A DNA stretch of 64,000 bases from Cinnamomum chago (lineage: Eukaryota > Streptophyta > Magnoliopsida > Laurales > Lauraceae). Positions 36,702 through 47,850 of this stretch are shown here, piece by piece. Location: contig CP142452.1 of NCBI GenBank assembly GCA_038049695.1, positions 50,116,501 to 50,180,500 on the forward strand, written 5' to 3'. Numbering within the stretch: position 1 is the first letter of the stretch; the number at the start of each line of letters is the position of its first letter. The translations under genes were made by a program, and so were the position numbers. The notes beneath the pieces are model-generated. The model was not told where the DNA came from. It worked only from the letters and a program-made list of their open reading frames with translations, and did not search any database.

Positions 36702-37216
36702 ATCTCCCCCTTTGTCAATTTCGTGACAAGACCATCTAACTTAAATAAGGTTACAATGGATATTCATTAAAGCCCAAAACGTAACCAAACACAGGGTACA
36801 AGGCCTTTACAACTGAATTTCAGATAGATTACAAGCATAGAAAAAGGAGATAAAATTTTTCCCTCTAAATCTAAGGCACTTCTCCCCCTGAAATTGTACC
36901 TGCAATCCTGCAAAATTGGAAACAAACTAGGGAAACCTCTCTCCCCCTTTTTGTCATAAATTGATAAAGAGAAAAGCATGGATGTATAGGATGCAAATGA
37001 AACATTAATCATTGATAATAAAGGATGCAAAGGAAACATTAATCATTATAGAGACATCCATACAAAAGATTGATCCAAAGCAATAAAATGTAACATCCAT
37101 AGACACCAAGGAGAAGTAGTTTATCAACAACAAAATAGGGGCAGCCACAAGCCAAAAGTAACACCACCAAAAGAAAAGAACCAATAGAAACAAGTGGCTA
37201 AAACGTCTAAGACAGA
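36702..37216 (-). other. Sirevirus 3' non-coding region with several polypurine tracts
   Basis: On the minus strand GACAAAGGGGGAGAT abuts the LTR (36702-36716) and is the functional polypurine tract by position. Further purine tracts occur at about 36881-36892 and 36939-36953. Multiple tracts are a known feature of Sireviruses. The rest is non-coding. Confidence 0.8.
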
Positions 37217-38379
37217 CTAGTCCGAAGGAGGAGATGGAGATGGAGGCATGTCATTATAATTCTGTTGGCGACATCCCTTGGACAAAGCACTTAAATACTT
37301 TAGAGTCTTTTTCAACAGCTTCTCTGTCTTGGACTGCTGTCTCTTGAAAGCGTCCATACGTTCTCCAATACTCCGAGTTGCAGCAGAGGGAGTAGCCTGA
37401 CGATGAGAAGAAGAGGGGGCTTTTGCAAGAGGGACTGAAGGCTGCTGGGGAGCGTCCACATCTGCGGGAGGAGGAATGAGACCAGCATCCACATTCGGTT
37501 GAAGATTCATTTGAACAATCGGGGTTTCAGTAGGACGAGGAACACTGTAGTAGCGGGCTAGCTGAGACATAAGGTAACCGAAAGGAGCAGCAGTCTTTGA
37601 AGCATTCGACAGATGCAAACGTACAATAGCTCGACAGATGAGAGAAGGAAGGCACATGGGAGTACCAGTAATGACCTTGTGAAGGATATTGACCATATAC
37701 ATAGTGAGTTCGGTCCTTTTGCCCTTACGAGGATAGACATTGAATGTAAAGAGATTGTGAAGGAGTCTGTATTTCGGAATTAAGGCAGTTATAGCCAAGA
37801 AATTTTTCTTAGGATCCCAATCAGCATCAAGGCCGCAGATAATGCGGGTGGCTTCAGCCTTCTCAGCTGGAGTGAAGAATCAGTGACCATAGAGAGGCCA
37901 GCTGGATTAACAGGGATGTTCATAACAGAAGAGATGCGATCGGGGTCAATACAGACAACCTGATGACGGAATGCAACACTAAAAGAGCAAGACTCAACAG
38001 TGGATACAACCTCAGTGATGGAAGCATACATATTGTAGACAAGTGAGGGATAAGCCTTGTCCCCCCAATCAAGGATATTTTCCCAACCAATGGGGGTAAG
38101 AATGGCTAGAGTATCATAAGGGTTCAGAACATTATGCAAAGTGCGACGCTCAACCATAATCTGTCTCTTTTTTATGTCAGATAACTTTTGAGCATTCGGA
38201 TAGAGACGATTTCGCTCAGATGGAGGAGGTGAGGGAGAGGCAGATGGAGATTGAGAGGAGGATGAAGATGGAGACTGTGGTGGAGATGGAGAGGATCTCG
38301 CTCGATGAGACGAGGAACCAACATTAGATCGTCCTCTTTTAGAGGGATGATTTACAGCAGATTTCATACGAGGAGGCAT
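37217..38379 (-). pseudogene. Envelope-like / plant-transposon-domain third gene of the Sirevirus, frameshifted
   Basis: Downstream of pol, in the position of the Sirevirus third ORF. I take MPPRMKS at 38379 as start; the frame is open further up to about 38613, but that part translates a T-rich leader into a hydrophobic run and may not be coding. Order: basic Ser/Pro-rich N-terminus, then a globular part (YPSLVYNMYASITEV and ICSVMN-like strings) that resembles the putative plant transposon protein domain, then a Pro-rich linker and a short basic helical C-terminus, ending at 37217. A one-base loss near 37884 breaks it into two frames. The role of such proteins is unknown; older work called them envelope-like. 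Confidence 0.72.
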
Positions 38380-38774
38380 TTTCACAAACAAATGGAGGAC
38401 ATAATAGCAAACACAAACTAGCAATAATAAAAACGAGAAAGCAAAGAAGAGCAATGACAAGAACAGAGACAAAAAAATGGATATAGGTAGAAGGAGAGGG
38501 AGAACACACAATGAAATAGAGTTTGAGAAACCTACACAGAGAACGACAGCACAGAGGAGAAATGAGCAAAACAAAAACGTTGACAAAGAACAAAGAAAAA
38601 AAAACAATAACAAACAAGGAAAATAAAAGAAAAGACTAGGAGAGAATACCTATCAAGAGGAGGGAGACAAAGGAGGCGAAGTTCGATGGAGACGAAACAG
38701 GGAAGAAGGAATAGACGCAATGGAAAGAAGGAAAGAATAAAACAGAAGAGGTTTAAAAACAAAGGGCCCGACAA

Positions 38775-38810
38775 GGCGGTTAACCGACACGATGGTCCAC
38801 GGCTAGCCGA
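38775..38810 (-). promoter_or_regulatory. LTR-type palindromes between pol and the third gene
   Basis: GGCGGTTAACCG (38775-38786) and CGGCTAGCCG (38800-38809) are spelled like the motifs in the element's own U3 array, but lie 65-100 bp after the pol stop and upstream of the envelope-like frame. A TTTTTAAACC stretch follows on the minus strand. It could be part of an internal promoter; this is inference. Confidence 0.4.
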
Positions 38811-38874
38811 AAAACCCTTTTTTTTTTAAATAAAAACTGAACAACTAAACAGATAACAACCAAGAAAACAAGGG

Positions 38875-40182
38875 TCATCTAATATCACAGACACCAAGGG
38901 ATTTCCGCATATTTTCAAATTTTGAAACATCCAAAGGTTTTGTTAAAATGTCTGCAAGTTGTTTTTCTGTAGGAATATGCTCCAAAACTATGACTCCTTC
39001 TTCAACCAATTCTCTAATGAAGTGATGTCTAATATCAATATGTTTGGTCCTAGAGTGTTGGATAGGATTTTTGGAGATATTGATAGCACTAGTGTTATCG
39101 CAATACAAGTTCATGCTACTTTGTTCAATGCCATAGTCTTTGAGCATTTGTCTCATCCACAGCATTTGAGTACAACCACTACCAACTGCTATATATTCAG
39201 CTTCAGCGGTAGATAAGGAGATGGATGATTGTTTCTTGCTGTGCCAAGGAACTAGACAGTTTCCTAGGTAAAAGCACCCACCACTAGTAGATTTTCTATC
39301 ATCCACATTCCCAGCCCAATCAGCGTCTGAGTATCCAGCAATACAAGTAGATGAGTCATATGGATACCATAAGCCATATCCTGAAGTCCCTGAGACATAT
39401 CTAATAATTCTTTTAACCACTTTCAAATGAATTTCTTTGGGCTCAGATTGATATCTGGCGCAAGCTCCTACACTGAAAGCAATGTCAGGTCTACTAGCTA
39501 TAAGATAAAGTAAGCTGCCTATCATGCTCCTATACAGACTAGAGTCAACACTCTTGCCACTAGATTCCTTAGACAATTTGAGAGTAGTGCTCATGGGAGT
39601 GTTCATGTGCTTGGTTGAATCTAATCCAAACCTTTTGATCAATTCTTTAGCATATTTGGTTTGAGAAAAACATTCCATCAGAAAATTGTTTAACTTGTAA
39701 GCCTAAAAAGAAATTAAGTTCACCAACCATGCTCATTTCAAATTCAAATTTCATAAGATTAGCAAACTTTTCTGTGAGATTATTACAAGTAGATCCAAAC
39801 ACAATATCATCAACATAAATTTGAGCAATCAAAATATTATCATTGTTTGTTTGAATAAAGAGAGTTTTATCCACACTACCCCTTTCAAAGCTTTGATCAA
39901 TTAAGAATTGAGTAAGCCTCTCATACCAAGCTCTAGGGGCTTGTTTTAGACCATAAAGAGCCTTTCTAAGATGATACACATGGTTAGGCTTCTTACGGTC
40001 TTCAAACCCTTTGGGTTGCTCAACATAAACTTCTTCTTCCAAAATCCCATTTAGAAAAGCACTTTTGACATCCATCTGGTATAGTTTAAATTTCAAAGAA
40101 CAAGCAATGACAAGAAGGATTCTAATGGATTCAAGTCTAGCAACGGGAGCAAAAGTTTCTTCAAAATCAATTCCTTCAATTT
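38875..40182 (-). pseudogene. Sirevirus reverse transcriptase and RNase H
   Basis: Two minus-strand frames. The upstream one (40182-39647) has the reverse transcriptase with [11 protein letters not shown] and the catalytic [10 protein letters not shown]. The downstream one (39678-38875) has its end and RNase H, with SDADWAG, the STAEAEY motif, DNTSAI and the C-terminal HIDIRHHFIRE and ILTKPL segment, ending at the normal pol terminus. A frameshift in the overlap at about 39650-39680 separates them. At 40183 a solo LTR splits this gene from its N-terminal part (42448-42600). Belongs to the Sirevirus branch of Ty1/copia. Confidence 0.9.
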
Positions 40183-40561
40183 GAGAGTGTTAGGATTTTT
40201 GTAGATTGCAATTTGATGGATGCATTATCATTCAAGCATCATTTGATTTACACACATATGCATTGTTTTAAGAAATCTTGAAATCTTTTTTTTTACATGC
40301 ATTGTTTTTAAGAGTTGTAAAAGTATTGACTTATGCATGTTTTGTTTTTAATCTTGGATGCATTTGTTTTTTAAAAGAGTTTTAGAAAATCAAGCTAGCC
40401 TGTGAGTTTTAAATCTTTCAAAATGTTTTAGGCTTTTTATGGTTCATGTTTTAAAACCCTTAGAATGATTTAAAACATGTTTTTAAGCTTGATTTAATGG
40501 CCCAAAAATTCCCACTTGAAAAGACTTTGAAATATGCAAATTTGGGAATTTTTGGTCCCAG

Positions 40562-40718
40562 GGGGTCAACCTGCAGTGTGGCGGGTCGACACCCCCAGGG
40601 ACCCGGGTCGACCCGGCTCACTGCAGGTCGACTGGTTCCTGAAGCTCCAACGGTCATTTGTTTTACCTTTGTGAAGGGCAGGTCGACCCCCCCCCCCCCC
40701 CCCCCTTTTGCCAGGTCG
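40562..40718 (+). repeat. GGTCGACC palindrome array
   Basis: Five GGTCGAC-containing sites in about 157 bp, upstream of the TATA box of the solo LTR. One is extended by a homopolymer C run. Confidence 0.78.
40646..40656 (+). promoter_or_regulatory. MSA-type element (TCCAACGGTCA)
   Basis: Exact consensus match in transcription sense, about 100 bp upstream of the TATA box CTATAAAAATG at 40750. A second, one-mismatch site in reverse orientation (40728-40738) lies 12 bp upstream of the TATA box. Confidence 0.6.
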
Positions 40719-42447
40719 AACCGGGACTAGCCGTTGGCCATTTTTTTCTATAAAAATGAGTTCTTTCCTTTGCCAAAAGTTGGGAATTTTAAGGCCCTCC
40801 TTGAGGGGTTTTGAGGCAAATTAAAGGGAAATGAACTAAGGGATGAAGGGGATCGTTAGGAAAGCTAAAGCTTGGATTAATGAAGTTAAATCACCAAGTA
40901 GGCTCTACTTTCCTTAATCATATGTTTTCATGCTTTGTTTTACTTTTGGTAAATCTTTTGTAGCATGATAAACTATGTATGAAGTGTTGTGTCCTTAACA
41001 TGTTTTATGTTTTGAGTTGATTTATTGTTTTTGATACAACACCATTTGATTCAATCCAAGTAGTACTTTATCTTTGGTAAATCTAAGTAGATCATGTTAA
41101 TGGAAGAACCTTTGAAATTATATGTTACATGATTCCTATACTTGGTTGAATCTATGGTTGTTGTTTTTCAACGTAAAAAAATCACTTTCAAAGCTATCTT
41201 ATGTTTTGGATTCAACATCTTTACATATCATATGTTTTCTTGTTTTTGTTTTATCTTTGGTAAATCTTTTAGTAACATGTTAAACTATGATGTGTTGTGT
41301 CCTTAGCATGTCTTATGTTTTGAATAGATCTATTGTTTTGGATGCATCACCATTTGATTCAATCCAAGTAGTACTTTATTTGGTAAATGTAAGTAGATCA
41401 TGTTAATGAAAGAATCTTTGAAATTATATGTAACATGATTCATATACTTGGTTGAATCTTTGGGTGTTGTTTTCCAACATAAGAAAATCTCTTTCAAATG
41501 TATCTTATGTTTTGGATTCAACAAGCTTTACAAATCATATGTATTATTGTTTTAAAGTTTCACAACTTGCCTTACTTTGATAGGTATATCATTTTCAAGT
41601 TGTATTTATAATTACATATGATTTGTCCCCTAATTTCAATCAAATCTATTTTTATGTTTTATGAGCTACATTGTTTATTTGATTGACATCCCTATGCATC
41701 ACATGTTTAGAGCTAATTAATTTCATACAACTTGTGAATCTTTGATATCATTAACAAGTTGTTACTTTTAACATGTGACTTGCATTCCTTCCTCAATCAT
41801 AAATGTTTTTATGAGCTAAAACTTTCAAAAGCCTTAGGCATACATTTATGAGCTTTCATTTTAAAAATGATTGAGGACATCATACACACATCATGAGCAT
41901 ACATCTTTGCATTCATTTAGTGTGTGTGTGTGTGTGTGAGTTAGTTTTTCACTTCCATATCCGCCTAATTAAGAGGCATTGTAATGAGCTTAAATGAATC
42001 TCCTTCAAGTGTATGATAGACACTACTTAGTGAGATAACCAACCTTGAGGTTGAAGAGGTTATTGTTTAGCCTATAAAAGCATAATGTATAGGTTGATGT
42101 TAAGCTTTGAAAAACATCATTGTAAAGGTTATTGCTTAGCCTTGAAAAGCATATTGTAAAGGTTATTGCTTAGCCTATTGAAAAGCATAATTAGTGGAAA
42201 TCCGGTGGGGTGTTGAATCACAAGCCGGTAGTGGTTGTAGGCATTGAGGCCGAACCACTATAAATCCTTGTGTGATGGTGCTTGCTTTGTAGTGATTGTT
42301 TTTATTATGCTTCCACATTTTATTTGATAATCATCACTTGTGACTAGTTTGTTTTAAAGAAGTTAAAATTGATTAAAATTGGTCATAAATGAAGCTCACC
42401 CTATTCACCCCCCCTCTAGGGTTCGGATCCCCCGGACTTTCAGAGAG

Positions 42448-43804
42448 TACCCTTGAGCAACCAGCCTAGCCTTGTTTCTAACAATGGTACCATTTTCATC
42501 AAGTTTATTTTTGTAAATCCACTTGGTACCTACCACATTTTTGTCATCTGGTCTAGGCACAAGATCCCAAACTTCATTTCTAGCAAATTGATTTAGCTCT
42601 TCTTACATTCCATTTATCCAATTATCATCAGAAAAAGCTTCATCAACATTTTTAGGTACAAAAGTAAAAGTAAAGCAAAGATAGCAAACAATGTTTTCTA
42701 ATTGTCTTCTAGTTTTGACACCAGCCAAAGGATCTCCTAGAATTTGGTCCATAGAATGATGTTTCACATTTACCAAATCCTTAGAGATTGGAGACACATC
42801 CAGTTTTTCAGTTAGGACATCTATCTCATCATTATCAGGGTTTTCTTGATGACTGAAATCATTCAGTTTGTCGTCAATGACTACATTTATGGATTCTTGT
42901 ATGGCTCTAGTGTTTATATTCAACACTCTGTAGGCACGACTGTTTTGAGAGTAGCCAATGAAGATGCCTTCATCACTTTTAGAATCAAATTTGCTCAAGT
43001 GTTCTCTGTCCTTGAGTATATAGCACTTGCTACCGAAAATTTTAAAGTAGCTAATGTTGGGCCTTCTCTCATGCCATAATTCATAAGCAGTTTTATCTAG
43101 ACCAGTCCTCAAGTAAACCCTATTTATGATGTGACATGCTATGCTAGCTGCTTCAGCCCATAGATCTCTAGAAACATTCTTTCCATGCAGCATAACTGTG
43201 GCCATTTCTTGTAAGACCCGATTCTTTCTTTCAGCAATACCATTTTGTTGAGGAGTTTTAGGGGCAGAAAATTCATGGTGAATTCCATACTTATCACAAT
43301 ATTTTTCAAACTTTATATTTTCAAATTCACCACCATGATTACTTCTTATTCGAGCAACTACTCTTCCTTTTTCAACTTGGATCCTTTTCACAATCTTTTT
43401 AAATTCAACATAAGCATCAGATTTCTCTCTTAGAAATGCAACCCAAGTGAATCTTGAATAATCATCAACAATAACAAGAAAGTATCTTTTACCCCTTTAC
43501 TCTCTTTCTTAGTAGGACCAACCAGGTCCATATGGAGAAGCTCTAGAGATCTAGAGGTCTTTAGAGACTTGGTCTTTTTGTGAGAGCTTCTGATTTGTTT
43601 ACCTTTTTGACATCCTCCACAAACAGTTTTTGACTCTTTGTTGATTTTAGGAAGACCCTTAACATACTTGTTCAATTTGGACAGGTCTCTAAAGTTCACA
43701 TGTCCAAGTCTTTTATGCCATAATTGAGCTTCATCAAGATGAGCAATGTGACAGGGCTGAACTGGATGGTTCTTTGGGGTTACTAATAACATAACAGTTG
43801 TCAT
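42448..43804 (-). pseudogene. Sirevirus integrase and start of reverse transcriptase
   Basis: Frame 43804-43430 has the zinc-binding region (LWHKRLGHVN with CGGCQKGK) and the first part of the core including LLHMDLVGPT. A frameshift near 43430-43490 follows; frame 43391-42603 has the rest of the core. The second acidic residue is changed: the codon at 43338-43340 gives Asn in RSNHGGEF, where the family has Asp. The third, glutamate, is kept in GIAERKNR. A stop at 42603-42605 interrupts the link to reverse transcriptase, whose first codons continue to 42448 before the solo LTR. Inactive on three counts. Confidence 0.9.
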
Positions 43805-45207
43805 TGGTTCTAAGACCTCTTAGAATAACCTTTCCATTTTTGGAAATCTCACAACCATGACTACTAAAGTTGACAACATGATCTTTATCACATATTTGAG
43901 AAATACTTAGCAAGTTATGTTTCAAACCAACGACATACAAAACATTTTCAATAATAGGCATGTTTGGAACATTCAAAGTACCCTTACCAACAACTTTAGC
44001 AACATTTCCATCACCAAAGGTGACAGTTCCACCCTCATATTCATTTAAGGAAGAGAAGTGTGCTCTATTCCCAGTCATGTGTCTAGAGCATCCACTATCT
44101 AGGTACCATAAGGATTGATCAATAGCTTTAAGAGCTGTGTGAGCAACTAGGCTTTTGTTCTTGGGAACCCATATGAATCTTTGGGTGACAGGGATAGCAC
44201 TAGGACCTTGAGATTTAGTTTTGTTAGGATTTTGTTGGTGAAAAGATTTCTTAGAGTAGTTTTTAGTAGATTTAACAGTTCTTGTATGATTGTAGAATTG
44301 CAACTTTAGAAGACCAATTTGTTTCATCAACATATTTAATTGTTGAGAGAATGAGTGATTGATAGAATTGTTATGAAAAGATGTCTTATTCTGTTTATCT
44401 TTATGAGGGTTGACATAAGTTTTGGTGGACTGTATTTTCATTTGTTTCATTTTGCACTCATACTTGTCATGTCCTTTCCTCCCACATGTATAACATGTAA
44501 TTTCAGAATTGTCTTGACTACTAAAGGAAGCTTCTCCTTTCACAAACACAGTAGAAGCATTAGGATGAGATTTGTCCTCTTTGTTGAATCCTAGCCCAGT
44601 TTTGTCTCTATGATATTTACCCATTTTAAAAAGTCTTTCAAAATTTTCTTCTCCTTGGGTAAACGAATATTCATACTTCTCTTTGAACCATTTCAAACGA
44701 GTGACTTCATCCCTTAATTGAGTGTTTAATTCTTTTAGAGTTTCAGCTTCTTTTTCATCTCTTTTGAATTTGATTAAATTTTCATTAGCAATTTGAAATT
44801 TAGAATTAACTTCTTTTAGTTCAGTTGCTAAGATATTCTTTTCATCAGTTAAGGTTTCAATTTTGTCTTTTAAGACTTTGTTCTTGGATTTTTGTTTGCT
44901 CATGGCATCAATCAATTTGCAGCTTTCCTCATAAAGTCTATCATATGTAACTTGAGGATCTTCTTTTTCATTCTCTGAGCTGTCATAATCAGACTCAGAC
45001 TCAGGCTCATTCCCAGATTTCTCAATATCAGTTGTTCCAGAATTTTCTGATATCTCAAGTGATGGATCACACACTGTTCTGGCCATTAGTATAGTGTAAT
45101 TTTCTGTCTCATCTTTGTGTGATTCATCTGAGTCTGATTCAGCTTCTGAAGAGTCATCCCATGTTGCCACAAGAGTCTTTTTCTTATCTTTCCTTTCAAT
45201 TGGACAC
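43734..45207 (-). pseudogene. Sirevirus gag C-terminus and aspartic protease
   Basis: Open from 45207, where a family C LTR cuts off the N-terminal part of gag, down to 43734. It shows an acidic Ser/Asp/Glu-rich stretch, a coiled-coil-like segment (about residues 80-170 of this fragment), a CCHC knuckle (CYTCGRKGHDKYEC), a basic Asn/Lys-rich linker, the conserved FIWVPK string and the protease active site WYLDSGCSRHMTG. It ends in a frameshift at about 43740-43800, where the integrase frame takes over. Gag forms the particle; the protease matures the polyprotein. Confidence 0.88.
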
Positions 45208-45757
45208 TGTGAGAACCCGACCCCTAATCTCTTGGATTAGTGTTGTTTTATTTGTGGATTAGTTCTTTTAGTGGGATTAGTAGTTGTTGGGTTGAGTTTG
45301 TGAGCTAGAATGGTTTTTCTTCTAGTTTTGGGCTTTTGAGTGCTTTGGTAGCTTGTGGGGCCCTTTGGGGGTTCCCTTTTCGGCTTTGCATTTTCTTGTG
45401 AGATTTTCCCGATTGGTTTCGTATTGTGTTTTTGGCCCGTTGCATTCATCTTGAGGAATCCTACAACTTTCATGTTGATCCCGTATCCATTTGAGAACCC
45501 GAAACCCGATTTCTTGGCCTTGAGGGCAAAACAGTCATTGCACACCAAATCTGTACCCAAAACTTGATATTCTCAAAATCCGTGAAACATATACTTTTTG
45601 GAAACTAGATATTTCGAAGATCATTTCTTCCTTCTTCGTCGAATCCATCCGAGGTCCCGAATTAGATGATTTCAGCCACCCAAGTCCCTTAAGTTGTGGG
45701 ACCCAAACCCCACTTGCTTATAAGGGGAACCCATCTCCTTCATTCACTCCATTCTCC
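45208..45757 (+). mobile_element. Family C gypsy LTR, 5' fragment in Sirevirus gag
   Basis: Starts TGTGAGAACCCGACC, as at 54020, and runs through the U3 block (stem-loop at about 45612-45642 with one mismatch) until 45757, where it changes to Sirevirus LTR sequence. The 3' part and right-hand target duplication are gone. GACAC (45203-45207) would be the left duplication. Confidence 0.85.
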
Positions 45758-47401
45758 AATATTAATAGTGGTTCCCTACATCCACTACCGGCTTGTGTAT
45801 CCAACACCCCACCGGATTTCCACTATGTATGCTTTTTACTAGGCTAAGCAATAACCCTTACAATGTGCTTTTCTAGGCTAAGCAATAACCTTACAATATG
45901 CTTTTCTTAGGCTAAGCAATAACCTTACACAATGCTTTTCTTAGGCTAAGCAATAACCTTTACAAATCAATATTTCTCTAAGAAAGTGTTTACTCAACAC
46001 TCTAAGAGATTACAATTTAAGCTCAAATAAATTGCCTCTAAATAGGCGGATATGAAAGTTTAAACCAAACTCACACAAACACTTTATGAATGCAAAGTTG
46101 TATGCTTATGAGGTGTGTGTGTGATGACTCCAATCAAGTTTAAAAAGAAGGCTCACTCAATATATTGCTTAAAGCAATTCAAAGTTAAAAGCTCATAAAA
46201 GGTTTGATTGAAGTCTTATGCAAATCACATGTATGAAATTCAACTTGTTTATGACATGAAAATCAAGGACTAACAAGTTGTGTGAAAATGGCTAATTTAG
46301 AACATGTGATACATGTGCATGTTGTTTTCAAAACCAAATTAATTTAACTAAAGTTTAAATGTATGAAAACAACAAAGGAAGTTTCAACCAAGACAAAGAA
46401 TCATGCATTAAAGGAAATCAAAGATTTTAGGCTAAGCATGATTAAGAAAGTTTAAAACAAAACTTGGGTTGAAATCAAAGTGATGAATCCAATCTTGAAT
46501 ATCAAAGATGGAGGGAAGAAAGGATTCAACACATCATTGTTATCATGCTTGAAATCATTTTCCAAAGTTTCAAATAAAGCACATAACAAATGATTAATAA
46601 AAGTAAAACTTACTTGGAGATTTAACTTAGTTGATCCAAGCTTAAGCTTCACTTAATGACCCCTTGATGTCTCTTAGATCATCCCCTTTGTCTTCTCTCA
46701 AAGCTCCTCAAAGAGGGTTTCAAAATCTCCAACAAAAGACAAAGGAAAGAACTCATTTATATCCCCAAAACAGCCCAACGGCTATATCCCCGGTTGACCG
46801 GCCATGACATGGCAGGTTGACCGGCCAAACACAACGGTCATAAAAAGAGCCGTTTGGCTTCAGGAGCCCGGTTGACCGGCCAGTGTGTGGCCGGTTGACC
46901 GGGCCTGCCCAGATTTTCCCATTTTTTGGGTTTCTTGAAGATTTTCTTTGGGGATCTTTTGGGCCAATAAAATCAAGCTTTTTCACATGTTTTAAATCAT
47001 CCAAAGAAGTATAAAAACATGAAACATCCAAAGCCTAAAATGATTTGAAACTTTAAACCATAGGCTAGCTTGATTTCTAAAAACTCCTTTTTCAAAAACA
47101 ATGCATACACATATGATTATGAAGGGATGAATGTATGCAAAGTTCAAACCTAAATTCTCAAGATGATTTTCCAAATATAATGCACAAGGAAATAGGTTTT
47201 CAAAAGAGTTTGGGTTTCAAAACTAATGCATCCAAGTTTAAAACCAAACCATGCATAAAACAAAAGCTTTTCCAAATCTTAAAAGCTATGCATGAATAAA
47301 ACTAGATTTCAAGGTTTCTAAAAACAATGCTAGTGTGTGAATTCAAATGATGCTAAAGTGCAAATGCATCCACCAAATTGCAAATTACAAAATCCCTAAC
47401 A
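45758..47401 (-). repeat. 3' LTR of the gag-only Sirevirus, truncated
   Basis: Matches 51673-53370 of the 5' LTR almost base for base; the first 180 bases are missing and 11 bases are absent near 45776. It ends CCCTAACA at 47401 followed by the polypurine tract. Its palindrome array (46789-46908) has two fewer CCGGTTGACCGG units than the 5' LTR. Confidence 0.9.
46774..46784 (+). promoter_or_regulatory. MSA-type element (CCCAACGGCTA), 3' LTR
   Basis: Exact consensus match between CCGGTTGACCGG palindromes and the TATA-like ATTTATATCC (46755-46764, minus-strand TATAAAT). Same arrangement as in the 5' LTR. Confidence 0.62.
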
Positions 47402-47850
47402 ATCTCCCCCTTTGCAATTTGATGGCAACTTACTCATCATTGACATTTCACACTTAGTCTCAGCTCCCCCTAAGCTGGACAAGTCTTGAAATCTTCTTGG
47501 ATGCTTCTTCTCTTAGCTTGGGCTCTTGGGCTTTTTTCTTCAATCTTCTTGATGCTTGGAGCTTGATCATTCTTCAAGCTTTCTTTCCATCTTCCTCTCT
47601 TTAGCCAAGCATCTTCTTTAGCTCCAAGCTTTCTTTCTTCTATTTGCTCTCCCCCTTTGACCATGCCTCTTTCTCCCTTTGGCAAGGTATGCATTCTCTC
47701 CCCTTTGGAAGCTTGGACAACTCTCCCCCTTTGATGGATAGGAGATCTTCGAGTACTTGAACTCTCGAACTCTCTCCCCCTTTGAAGAGTAGGAGATCTT
47801 TGAGTCACACTTGAACTCTCTCTCCCCCTTTGACATTAAATTGCAAAGGT
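47402..47850 (-). other. Cluster of polypurine tracts
   Basis: Minus-strand GCAAAGGGGGAGAT (47402-47415) abuts the 3' LTR. Six more AAAGGGGGAGA-like tracts follow between about 47650 and 47832. Repeated tracts are known from Sireviruses; here they are unusually many. Confidence 0.8.

Larger units (their letters stand above)
40188..42442 (+). mobile_element. Sirevirus solo LTR in the pol gene (2255 bp)
   Basis: TGTTAGGATTT to CGGACTTTCA, flanked by GAGAG (40183-40187 and 42443-42447), inserted in the opposite orientation to pol between integrase and reverse transcriptase. From left to right: U3 with GGTCGACC palindromes (40562-40718), an MSA site (40646-40656), an MSA-like site (40728-40738), TATA box CTATAAAAATG at 40750, a long R-U5 with loosely repeated 300-bp segments (41020-41540) and the 34-bp repeats. 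A run of 17 Cs at about 40689 may be variable in length. Confidence 0.94.
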
